Below, one piece after another: positions 32,394 to 41,400 of a stretch of DNA of 64,000 nucleotides; position 1 is the first letter of the stretch, and each line of letters begins with the position of its first letter. The notes under the pieces are model-generated. The model worked only from the letters and a program-made list of their open reading frames with translations, searched no databases and was not told the origin of the DNA. Source of the DNA: Streptomyces sp. R21 (GTDB lineage: Bacteria; Actinomycetota; Actinomycetes; Streptomycetales; Streptomycetaceae); the NCBI RefSeq assembly GCF_041051975.1, contig NZ_CP163435.1:8163001-8227000 (forward strand), read 5' to 3'. The translations under genes were made by a program, and so were the position numbers.

Positions 32394-35300
32394 TCAGAGC
32401 TCCAGTTCGAACAAGTCGGCGTACAGACCGAGCCGCTCCCGCACCCACTCCTCGCTCTCGTCGACGGCGTGCGCGACGAAGCGGACGTGCTCCGCGGTCA
32501 CCGGCCCGCGCAGCGCCGGCAGTACGCCGTCCGCGTGGACGGACAGCAGGATCAGGTCCTGCCAGAGGGGGAGCACCGCCGGGATGGCCCCGGAAGGAGC
32601 CAGCGGGGGGCGGGGGGCGGGCTCAAGGGGAAGGTAGGGCACGATCCGTCGCCAGGTGCGGTCCAGCGGTTCGCCCAGGCGGCCCGCGAGGCTCACCAGG
32701 TCCAGCGGGCACAGGGGCTCGCCCGGCGCCGAGACCCGATGCTCGGTGCCGAGGGCCACGGCGTCCATGGCGTCGGGCTCCTCCTCGGGAAGCCCGTCCA
32801 CCTCCGCCGGGGACAGCTCCGGGATCAGCGCGCCCAACGCCCGCAGGGGCGCCAGCCGTTGGTACGCGGCGCGGGGGGCGAGGTGCTGGGCCCGCGCGGA
32901 GTCGACGAGCCGCTCGGCGGTGACGGGCGTCCAGCGGGGAGGCTCGAACCACTCGCTGTCGTAGTCCTCGGGGTCGCCCCAGTCGATCAGGGCCCGGCTC
33001 TCCAGGCGCTGAGGGCTGAACTCCGCCAGCCCGGCGGGGAGTTCGGGCACGCCCAGGCCGATCTTCTTGGCCTCCCGCCGGGCCGTCTTCCACATCGTCG
33101 CCAGGGGCGTCTGCAGTTCGATGCTCGCCGCGAACAGTACGTCGGCGGTGGGCAGTACCGGATAATCGGCCCCGTCCCAGGAAGGATCCCTTCCGGAGAA
33201 GGCGTACCGGCTCGGTATGGGGAGCTCGCCCCATGCGCACAGCAGCGCATCGGCCGCGGGCACGTCGACGCCTGCCTCCCTCAACTCCTCCAGCGCGTAA
33301 GAGAGTTCCTTGCTGTCCGCCACGTTCCTCGGATTGATGAAGGCCACGTCCCGGAGACTGAGACCGCCTTCCAGGAGCAGGCCTTCGGCGTGCGCGGCGG
33401 CCGCGACGGCTGCCGTCTCCGGGCTGGGCACGACCCGGCCCGCATCGGACTTCTCACGATGGTGCCGGTGGTATGCCAGGCCGAGACGGTCCGCCCAGCG
33501 CGCCAGCTCCTTCTCGGCCCTGCGCAGCGGGATCTCCCAGTCCGCCGCGAGCTGGAACGTGGCACCCCGGGGCAGCGCGATGCCGCCGTCCGGGCCGGTC
33601 AGGCAGTACTGCCGCAGCACCGAGAGGATGTCCCACGGCACCTGGCTCCACCGCAGGACGGATTCCTTGTCCGGAGCGGCCCAGCCGAGCCAGCTGAAAC
33701 GTGCGAGCCGGTCGAGCGCCTCTTCCGGGGTGATCTCGAGACGTCGGGCGGCTGCGTCGATGTCCCACGGCCACCGGGTGCGACGCCATCCGGAGTCGCC
33801 GGAATCGACGTACAGCAGGGAGAGATCGGCCTCGTCGCACACGTGGTGCCGGTGGTGCTCGGGCGCGGAAGGCACCGGAACCGCAAGGAACGGGCTGTAC
33901 TTGGCGCACGCCTCGGCGAGCTGTCCCAGTGTCCGACGGGTGGTGGTGGAGGCGCGCACGAGTCCGCCGAGGTCGTCGAAGGCATGGCAGTAGTTGTTCT
34001 GCCTCTCCTGGTTCCTGTTCGGCCAGTTGGTGCGGGCACGGCTGAGCAGTCCCTCCATGATCTGCAGGTCGTACCAGTCCGGAGTCCAGTCCAGCTCTCC
34101 CTCCGCGACGCGGGGCGGGCCGAGCCGGGGGTGGGCGATGCGCACGGCACGCATCACCCGGAGTACTTCGAGGACGGTTCTCTCCTGGTCGTAGGCGAGC
34201 GCGACCACCGAACGCCAGTCATCGGGCAGCTTCGGGGCGCTCGGTCCGGTGTCCCAGAACCGCGGCGAGCCCGAGCAGATGCTCACCCATCCAGGAGCGG
34301 GAACGGCATACCCGGCGAGGGAGGCGGTGGAGGAGCGGACCGGCCCGGACATGTCGGCGTTCAGCGCCGCTCTGCGCCACGGTTCCGTCAGCTCACCGCG
34401 TCCCTCGGGCGTGTTCCCGGAGGGGAGCCGCTTCTCGGTACCCGAGTCCCAGTGGAACCAGCCGAGCGTGTCCAGATTCACGGCCGGACGCCACGAGTTC
34501 CTGCGCACGAGTACCCCCGTGCCGCGCCACTCCTCCCAGAGGGTGCGGGCCGCGGTCAGATTCTGGGACTCCAGCCGCCAGAGCCAGTCCAAGTCGAGCC
34601 CCGGCCAAGAGGCCAGGGCAGAGGCACCGCGCGACCATTGCGTACGCGCCCAGGTGGTGTCGTACGCCTCCAGCTTCTTGCGGTTGAGGCTGAGCTTGCC
34701 CGCGTGCGCGCCGGTCAGATTGAGCACGTACCCGAACGGCCGCTGGTTCGTGCCGATGCCGTCGCACAGGATCGCGCCCTTGTCGGCGACCCACCAGAGC
34801 ACCCCCGGCACGGCCTCCACCGCCCCATGCCCCTCAGGGCCGGGTGGGTACTGAAGCACCCCCGGTTCCCAGTGGTGCCGGCTCCCCGAGGTCTCTTCGA
34901 CGTCCAGCTCGAACTCACTGACCAGGACGAGCCGTTGAAGTGTCTCAACCGGTGAGAGTCCGCGGCTTCGGGCGATCGAGTCGCGCAGATACAGCCGGAT
35001 CCTCGTACCGCCCTCCAGGAGTCCGTCCCCGGTGTCGTCGTCGTGCTCCTGGATCCGGAAGAGATTGGCGCTCCCGGGGATCTCGACCCGCAGAGCCCTC
35101 CTCGCCGGGATCCCGTCGGTTCCCACCGGCCGAGTGACGACGGTCATCTCGTCGGCGAGCATGAAGTAGCTGAACACCCCGATGCCGAAACGGCTGTTGG
35201 GGTAGAGGCGCAGTGACGGATCCTGGCGGTGCCAGTTCGCCTGCTCCTGCCGGAAGGCGCGGGACTGCTCGAAGCGGCGGCCCGCCTTGGTGAAGGTGTT

Positions 35301-37436
35301 CCTGAGCTGGTCGAGGGTCATGCCCACGCCGTTGTCCCGGCACTCGACGTACCGGCCGCGTTCGTCCTCGCCCTCGACGACGGTGATCTGCCCCGACCAC
35401 GGCCCGGGCCGGCCACCCCTGGCCTCGACATAGCGGCGGCGCATCGCGCGGTACCGGCAGGCGTCCATCGCGTTCTGGTACAGCTCGCGCAGCGCGAGGT
35501 CCGGCTCGCCGTCGTAGATGCGCTCACCCATGAGCAGGTCGCGCACCTCCGTCTGCGCCAGTTGGAAGCGCAGCAGCGGCACGTCGTACGCCCTGCGGCC
35601 CCGGTCCTCGACGGGGCGCAGGCCGCGGTCGGTGACGCGGGACGGCGCGCCCGCCAGCAGGGCGGCGCGGTGCGGCGGAAGCCGGCGGGCCGATTCCCGC
35701 AGCGCGCAGGCGAGTTCGTCGGCCTGCTCGACCACCTGGGCGAGGGCGGCGTGCACCGCGGGGTGACGGCAGGCCGTGTCCAGGTGCAGTTCGTCGTCGG
35801 AGGAGTGCCAGTCGGCCTCGTGCGCGGCGTTCACGGCATCCTGCGGGAGCACCGGGTCGGAGACCGCGAGATGTTCGGCGAGTACGTCGGGGAGCGTGCG
35901 CGCGTCGAGAGCCAGTACGGCGGCCAGGTGCAGCAGCGCGGCCAGCTCGGCCGGCCGCACGCGCTGCCGGCCGCCGCCGGGGACCGGGAACGCGACGTCC
36001 GCGGCGGCGGAGGACTCCTCGGGGACGGCGCCGAGCGTGATGCCGGAGGCGACGGCGCACAGCAGCCGGGACAGTTCGGCCGTCCTCGGGCCGCGGTCCT
36101 GCGGAGCGCCCAGCAGAGCGGCCGCGAGAGAGGGGGACTCGGTCTGCGGTACGGCCTCCTCGTCGGTCTCGAAGCGTTCCGTGATCCAGCGGTGCACCAG
36201 CCACAGGGCGACCCCGCGCGCCTCGTCGGCACGGGCGCTCCGCCAGCACTCGGAGAGCTTCTTCGCGATGTGCGGATGGTGGTCGGCGACCTGTTCGTAG
36301 TGCCGCCGCCAGGCGTCGCCGTCCTCCTCGTGCCACACGTGGTACGGCGAGACGTCCTTCGCGTGGCTGAGCCGTCGCGCCCGGGCCGCCTCGTACAGGA
36401 ACGGCGCCGCCACCAGGGCCGCGGCCTCCAGCGCAGAGAGCGCCGTCGCCTTCGGTATCAGGCCGGGCAGCCGGTCCCGCAGGACACGTACCGGAAAGTC
36501 GTCGTCGGCCCAGGGATCGGGCATGCGCTGCTGGGCGTGGTGCACGACGGTCGCGCACTCCTCGACCAGTGCGGTCAGGCATTCCCGGAAGCGCGGCAGG
36601 CAGCCCAGGTCCTCGTCGGGAACGCGCTCCCACAGCGCGGTCTCCGACACCGCCTCCCGCCAGGCCTCCAGCAGTCTGCGCCCCTCGCAGACCACGGCCG
36701 AGCGGGCCTCGGACTCCAGCTCCGCGCCGTAGCGGACCTGCACCTCCTGCACCTCGCCCAGGTGTTTCCGGGCCGCACGCAGTGTGTGCTGCCGGGCTGT
36801 CTCGTACACCTCCTGCACCGTGCGGGCCTGAGTCATGGGACGGAACGCCTCGGCCAGCCCCTGGGTGAAGAAGCTGCCTTCCCCCGTGTACCCGGAGCGC
36901 TGTCCGGCCCCGCAGGACGTCATCAGCGCGAAGCGTCCCGTCGGCTGCCCTCTGAGGATGCGGCTGCCGAAGACGCCCTCCTCGCCGGACGGCTGGTCGC
37001 GGCAGGCATCGATCAGCCAGAGCACCGTCCCTGCGCGGCATTCGCCCAGGTAGGGGCTGATGTCGGCGGGCAGCAGGGATTCCCGGTACGACGGCCGCCA
37101 GTCGCCGTCGCCCGGGGCGCGGGCGTCGGACGGCACGAGGTAGTCGATGTCGCCGATCCGGATGCCGTGCCCGGAGAAGTGCAGCAGAAGGGCGCCGTCC
37201 GGCGGAACCTCGCGGGCGACCTCGTCGATCCGCGTGGCGATCTCGGCGCGGCTGGCGTTGTGCAGCGTCTCCACCGCGTAGCCGGCGGCCTGGAGCGAGG
37301 CGCCGAGCAGACGCTGATCCGCGGCGACCGGCTCTTCCAGCGAGACGAAGCGATGTACGGCGTCCGGTGTGCTCGCCACGCCGATCAGGAGCGCGATGCG
37401 CGTTCCGGAGCCTGCTCCCGTGGTTGTCGCCGTCAT
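32394..37436 (-). CDS. Giant caspase-Hsp90-like ATPase-wHTH array protein (B)
   Basis: A 1680-residue multidomain protein. An N-terminal caspase-like (C14) domain spans about 10-240, with catalytic His90 in HFSGHGIRIGDIDYLVP and Cys145 in LWLIDACRD. A helical segment of about 350 residues follows. Next is an Hsp90-type GHKL ATPase: N box ELYQNAMDA with Glu651/Asn655, G1 CRDNGVGM around 699-706, and G2 SRFGIGVFSYFMLADEM around 748-763. The last 500 or so residues contain repeated helical units resembling winged helices (e.g. PLDLVSLAGRLGEPLDRTWRRI). The layout matches conflict or cell-death proteins in which a chaperone-like ATPase licenses a protease. Last gene of a four-gene operon, 4 nt after the TM gene. 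Confidence 0.85.
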   Translation of the reverse strand: MTATTTGAGSGTRIALLIGVASTPDAVHRFVSLEEPVAADQRLLGASLQAAGYAVETLHNASRAEIATRIDEVAREVPPDGALLLHFSGHGIRIGDIDYLVPSDARAPGDGDWRPSYRESLLPADISPYLGECRAGTVLWLIDACRDQPSGEEGVFGSRILRGQPTGRFALMTSCGAGQRSGYTGEGSFFTQGLAEAFRPMTQARTVQEVYETARQHTLRAARKHLGEVQEVQVRYGAELESEARSAVVCEGRRLLEAWREAVSETALWERVPDEDLGCLPRFRECLTALVEECATVVHHAQQRMPDPWADDDFPVRVLRDRLPGLIPKATALSALEAAALVAAPFLYEAARARRLSHAKDVSPYHVWHEEDGDAWRRHYEQVADHHPHIAKKLSECWRSARADEARGVALWLVHRWITERFETDEEAVPQTESPSLAAALLGAPQDRGPRTAELSRLLCAVASGITLGAVPEESSAAADVAFPVPGGGRQRVRPAELAALLHLAAVLALDARTLPDVLAEHLAVSDPVLPQDAVNAAHEADWHSSDDELHLDTACRHPAVHAALAQVVEQADELACALRESARRLPPHRAALLAGAPSRVTDRGLRPVEDRGRRAYDVPLLRFQLAQTEVRDLLMGERIYDGEPDLALRELYQNAMDACRYRAMRRRYVEARGGRPGPWSGQITVVEGEDERGRYVECRDNGVGMTLDQLRNTFTKAGRRFEQSRAFRQEQANWHRQDPSLRLYPNSRFGIGVFSYFMLADEMTVVTRPVGTDGIPARRALRVEIPGSANLFRIQEHDDDTGDGLLEGGTRIRLYLRDSIARSRGLSPVETLQRLVLVSEFELDVEETSGSRHHWEPGVLQYPPGPEGHGAVEAVPGVLWWVADKGAILCDGIGTNQRPFGYVLNLTGAHAGKLSLNRKKLEAYDTTWARTQWSRGASALASWPGLDLDWLWRLESQNLTAARTLWEEWRGTGVLVRRNSWRPAVNLDTLGWFHWDSGTEKRLPSGNTPEGRGELTEPWRRAALNADMSGPVRSSTASLAGYAVPAPGWVSICSGSPRFWDTGPSAPKLPDDWRSVVALAYDQERTVLEVLRVMRAVRIAHPRLGPPRVAEGELDWTPDWYDLQIMEGLLSRARTNWPNRNQERQNNYCHAFDDLGGLVRASTTTRRTLGQLAEACAKYSPFLAVPVPSAPEHHRHHVCDEADLSLLYVDSGDSGWRRTRWPWDIDAAARRLEITPEEALDRLARFSWLGWAAPDKESVLRWSQVPWDILSVLRQYCLTGPDGGIALPRGATFQLAADWEIPLRRAEKELARWADRLGLAYHRHHREKSDAGRVVPSPETAAVAAAAHAEGLLLEGGLSLRDVAFINPRNVADSKELSYALEELREAGVDVPAADALLCAWGELPIPSRYAFSGRDPSWDGADYPVLPTADVLFAASIELQTPLATMWKTARREAKKIGLGVPELPAGLAEFSPQRLESRALIDWGDPEDYDSEWFEPPRWTPVTAERLVDSARAQHLAPRAAYQRLAPLRALGALIPELSPAEVDGLPEEEPDAMDAVALGTEHRVSAPGEPLCPLDLVSLAGRLGEPLDRTWRRIVPYLPLEPAPRPPLAPSGAIPAVLPLWQDLILLSVHADGVLPALRGPVTAEHVRFVAHAVDESEEWVRERLGLYADLFELEL

Positions 37437-37440
37437 GCCG

Positions 37441-38058
37441 TCAACTCGCCTTGTCGCAGCTGGAGACGGGCTTCATCGACCTCACCGTCCGGGCGGGCAG
37501 GACGACTTGGCGGCTGTTTTCGTCCTCCCCGAATCCGAGCACGACGTCGCCGCCGCGCCCGGAGCGGACGAACTCGCCGCAGCGTTCCCCGGTCGTCGTG
37601 GTGACCCGGACCAGGTGGTCCGGGGGTGTCTCGGTGGTCGCCCAGGCGACGACGACGGCCGCGGCCGCCAGGGCCACTCCCGCCACACAGCACACGGACG
37701 CGTACCGCAGGGACCGGGTGACCCGGACGATCTCCAGCTCCGTCCACCGGCGCAGGGCCTGGCCCGCGAGGAGCACCCGGCTTCCCGGGCGGCCGTGCGC
37801 GGCACGCACCGCGAGGACCGAGCCGGTGACGAACAGCAGGAACGCGAAACCGAGCAGGATGGTCGCGGCCACACCCGCGCCCGCCGGGAGCCGGGCCAGA
37901 TCGTCGCGCCCCTTGAGGGTGACGAGCACCGCGAGGAGAGCCGTCAGGCCGGTCAGCCCCGTCCGCCAGCCCTCCGCCTGCCGCCGCAGCTCGGGCAGTT
38001 GGGTGAACTCCAGCTCCCGGGCGAGCTGGGCCCAGCGGCGATCCGACTGGGCGCTCAT
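37441..38058 (-). CDS. Three-TM membrane protein of the caspase operon
   Basis: A 205-residue membrane protein of no family I recognise. A polar, amphipathic N-terminus (LARELEFTQLPELRRQAEGW) precedes three hydrophobic helices at about 29-50 (weak), 61-83 and 120-145. A C-terminal domain of about 60 residues follows, with two Cys (GERCGEF and SSCDKAS) and basic KPV near the end. With three spans the tail would be outside if the N-terminus is inside. ATG 38058 overlaps the stop of the Cys-rich gene (ATGA), and the giant gene B starts 4 nt after its stop, so all are coupled. It could sense envelope damage or tether the protease system to the membrane. Confidence 0.75.
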   Translation of the reverse strand: MSAQSDRRWAQLARELEFTQLPELRRQAEGWRTGLTGLTALLAVLVTLKGRDDLARLPAGAGVAATILLGFAFLLFVTGSVLAVRAAHGRPGSRVLLAGQALRRWTELEIVRVTRSLRYASVCCVAGVALAAAAVVVAWATTETPPDHLVRVTTTTGERCGEFVRSGRGGDVVLGFGEDENSRQVVLPARTVRSMKPVSSCDKAS

Positions 38059-38432
38059 GTCACGTCGCCCGACGTGAGCGCCGCGAGCCGCCAACTGGCA
38101 CCGCAGCCCACGAAAGCGGCGTCCGCCGGCAGGTTGGGATGGGGGTGCCCGCATTCGCAGAAATGCACCTCGCGGGTGAGGTCGGCCGCATCGTTCCCCG
38201 GTGCCGCCCCGGCGCCCGTGAGCCAGGTCAGCAGCCCCTTGGTGCCCGTTCCGGGCAGCCCATGCCGGTACTCCGTCGCCGTTCTGCCGTGGCAGCGCGG
38301 ACAGTTGCCCTCGACGACGATGCCGTGGCCGTCGGTTGACGCCCGTCGTGCGAAGGGCAGGGCGGTCAGGCCCAGGTCGTTCTCGGCGTAGACGGTGGTG
38401 AAGTCGTGGCTGGGGCGGGGAGGTTCAGTCAT
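38055..38432 (-). CDS. Small zinc-ribbon-like protein of the caspase operon
   Basis: A 125-residue soluble protein with a likely zinc site: GNCPRCHG (CxxC) in the middle and FCECGHPHP (CxCxHxH) later, plus VGCGASW near the C-terminus. No family was recognised. ATG 38432 lies inside the 3' end of giant gene A (8-nt overlap) and its stop overlaps the TM gene start, so it is translationally coupled to both. A zinc-ribbon adaptor or substrate between two protease-ATPase paralogues is one reading; that is inference. Confidence 0.72.
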   Translation of the reverse strand: MTEPPRPSHDFTTVYAENDLGLTALPFARRASTDGHGIVVEGNCPRCHGRTATEYRHGLPGTGTKGLLTWLTGAGAAPGNDAADLTREVHFCECGHPHPNLPADAAFVGCGASWRLAALTSGDVT

Positions 38433-41400
38433 CGCTCGTGCTTTCCGTGTCGGCCTTGTCGTCTTCCTCGGCATCCACCGCGGGCCCTTCCACGTCCAGC
38501 TCGAACATCGCGGCGTAGAGGTGGAGCCGGTCCCTGACCCATTTCTCGGTCTCACCGACCGCTCGGGCGGCACACTCGATGTGATGGAGCGTCACTCGCC
38601 CCGAGACGGCGGGGAGTTGGCCGTCGAAGTGCCGGGTGAGGAGCGCCAGATCCTGCCAGTGCGCAATGGCGTCCGGCACGGGCGGCAACTCGGCGTCGTC
38701 GGACCAGAAGGGGAGGTAGGGGGTGATGCGCCGGACCGTGTCGGTGATCGGCTCGCCCAGCCGGCCCGCGATGCTGACCAGGTCGAGGGGAGTGGGCGGT
38801 ATGTCAGTGTCGGACACCCGGTGTTCGGCCGACAGGGCGATGACATCTCGTTCGTCCGGTATGTGCTCGCCCAGGGTGTCCACGGCATCCTGCGGCAGCT
38901 CGGGGACGAGGGCGCCGATGGCCCGCAGTCGGCGGAACTCCTCGTACACCGTCGCGGCGTCGGCGTGCTGCCGATGGGCGAGCTTCACCAGTTGCTCGGG
39001 GGTCAGACGACGCCATACGGGGGTGCCGGGGTTTCCGTAGGGGTCACGGGGGTGGGACGTGAGCGCCAGGCAGACGTGCTGCGAGGGCCGGTAGTCGGCG
39101 ATGGCAGGGGGGAGAGGGGGCGCGGCCAGACCGAAGCGGTTGGCCTCGTGCGCGGCGAGTGTCCACATCTCGTGGAGAGGTTCGTTGAGACTCGCGGCGG
39201 CGTTGAAGAGAACGGCGGACGTGATGCCGGTGGCCGCATAGTCCTCTTCTTCGAGGAACGCGTCCTTGCCCGACAGTACGTAGCGGCTTCGGAGGGGCAG
39301 TTCTCCCCACGAGGTGATGACGGCGATCCCGTCGGGGAGGGGGACTCCTGCCGCCTGGAGGTCCGCCAGCGCAGGCACCAGGTCGACTTCCGACGTCGGC
39401 GAGGAGACCATCGCCAGGGGCTCCAGGTCGATGCCGTCCTCCAAGTGCACCCCGATGGTGGCCAGTTGCCGTAGGAGCAGGGTCGCGTCGTAGGAGGGGA
39501 TGTGCCGGCCGTCCAACACACCGTTCGTGTAGCGCGGTTCATGGACGAGGCCGAGGGTCGCGGCCGCGGCACGGAGTTCTCGCTCCGCGGTTTCGAGATC
39601 GACCTGCGCGATGTCCGCGAACTCGATGGTCGCCGCCCAATGCAGCAAGCGACGTCCGTCGGGCAGGTCGGACGTGAAGTGGCCCAGGACGTCGAAGATG
39701 TCGCCGTCGAGCTCGATCCAGGCCAGGATTTCGTCGGGGGAGGGCACCCGCCATCCGAGCCAGCCGAAATCGGACAGTCTGCGGAGTACCTCTGGCAGTG
39801 GTTCCCCCGTACGTGCGCAGATCTCGCGTACCTGTCCGGCGCCGTCCACTCGTCGCAGTTTTCTGGATCTGGAGCGGGCGTCGGGCGTCTCGGAAAACAG
39901 GCCGTCGACGTCTTCCTCCGTGCAGACATAGTTCTCGTGGTAGGCGGGGGGAGTGGGGACGGCCAGTGAGTGCAGTGGAGCCAGACGGGCAAGTCGTCGA
40001 GCCAGAACACCCAGGGGCACGGCCAGTTGGACCGACGCCAGTACGAGCCCGGCGCAGTCGTCGACAGCGTCCTCGTCGAACACCCGGACAACGAGCCGAC
40101 CGCTCTTCGCCTTGCCGTTCATCGCATCCGCCAGTTCACGGTCGAGCGAGTCCGGCACCCAGTCGAGATCCTCTCCCGCCGTGGGCGGCGGCGCATTGAA
40201 GGGGTGCACGATGCGCAGCCGTCGCCGGCGGAGCAGCACCTCCGCGACTGTCATTCCCTGCTCGGCGGCATGAGAGACCACCTGGTGCCAGGAGCGGACC
40301 TCCCGGCTCGCGAGGTCCGCGTCCCCGGGGGCGGGCACAGGATGACCGGAGAGACTCAGCGGCGCGGCTGCCACGCCGACCGCGGCGGGGATGCCGTGAG
40401 CCGCGTTGCGCCACGGCCGGAATTTCCGTGTCTCGGAGGTAAGGCCTCGCTCGCTGTCATTCATGTCGGCATCGAGATGGAACCATCCGACGACGTCGAG
40501 CGACGCCCTCCCTCCGTTCCGCCCCTGTACCTCGACACCTTTGCCGCGCCACTCCTGATCGAGTACTCGGGCCACGTCGTGGTTGCGAGCGTCCAGTTGC
40601 CACAGCCAGTTCATACTCAGTGCGGGCCAGTCGACGAGTGCTTTCGCTCCTTGCCGCCACTGCTCGTCCGCCCACTGCTGATCGAACTCCTGAAGCTCCT
40701 TGCGGCTGACGCTCAGCGTTCCTGCATGCGGGCCGGTCAGATTCAGTACACAGCCGAAGGGCTCCTTGTCCGTCACGATCCCGTCGCACAGGATCGCGCC
40801 CTCGCCGGTCACCCACCACAGCACCCCGGGCACCGCCTCCAGCGAGGTGCCCATCCCGGCTCCCGGAGGTGCCTGCAGCACGCCCGGCGCCCAGTCGTGC
40901 GCATACCCGGTCCCGTCCTGCGCCTCCAGCCGGAACTCGCTCACCCGCACCAGCTCGCGCAGCACCTTCACGCAGGACAACCCGGTCGCGGCGGCACCGT
41001 CCCGCAGATACAGCCGCACCCGCGTCCCGCCCTCGGCGAGCCCGTCCTCCGCGCCGCCGAGCCGCTGGATGCGGAACAGGCTTCCGCTGCTCGGAATGTC
41101 GACGCGCAGGGCATGGTCGGCGAGGCCGCCTTCCGGGCTCACCTGGCGGGTCACGATCGTCATCTCGTCGGCGAGCATGAAGTAGCTGAACACCCCGATG
41201 CCGAAACGGCTGTTGGGATAGAGGCGCAGCGACGGGTCGTGGCGCAGCCAGCGCGACTGCTCCTTGCGGAACGACTTCGACCGCTCGAATCGGCTGCCGG
41301 CGCGCGTGAAGGTGTGCTTGAGCTGCTCCGCGCTCATCCCCACCCCGTTGTCCCGGCACTCGACGTACGGGCCGCGCTCGTCCTCGCCCTGCGTGAAGGT

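Noticed and set aside
35229..37604. A long plus-strand open frame opposite the giant caspase gene B
   Set aside because: Mirrors the codon bias of the real minus-strand gene; Arg/Gly/Val-rich with no motif.
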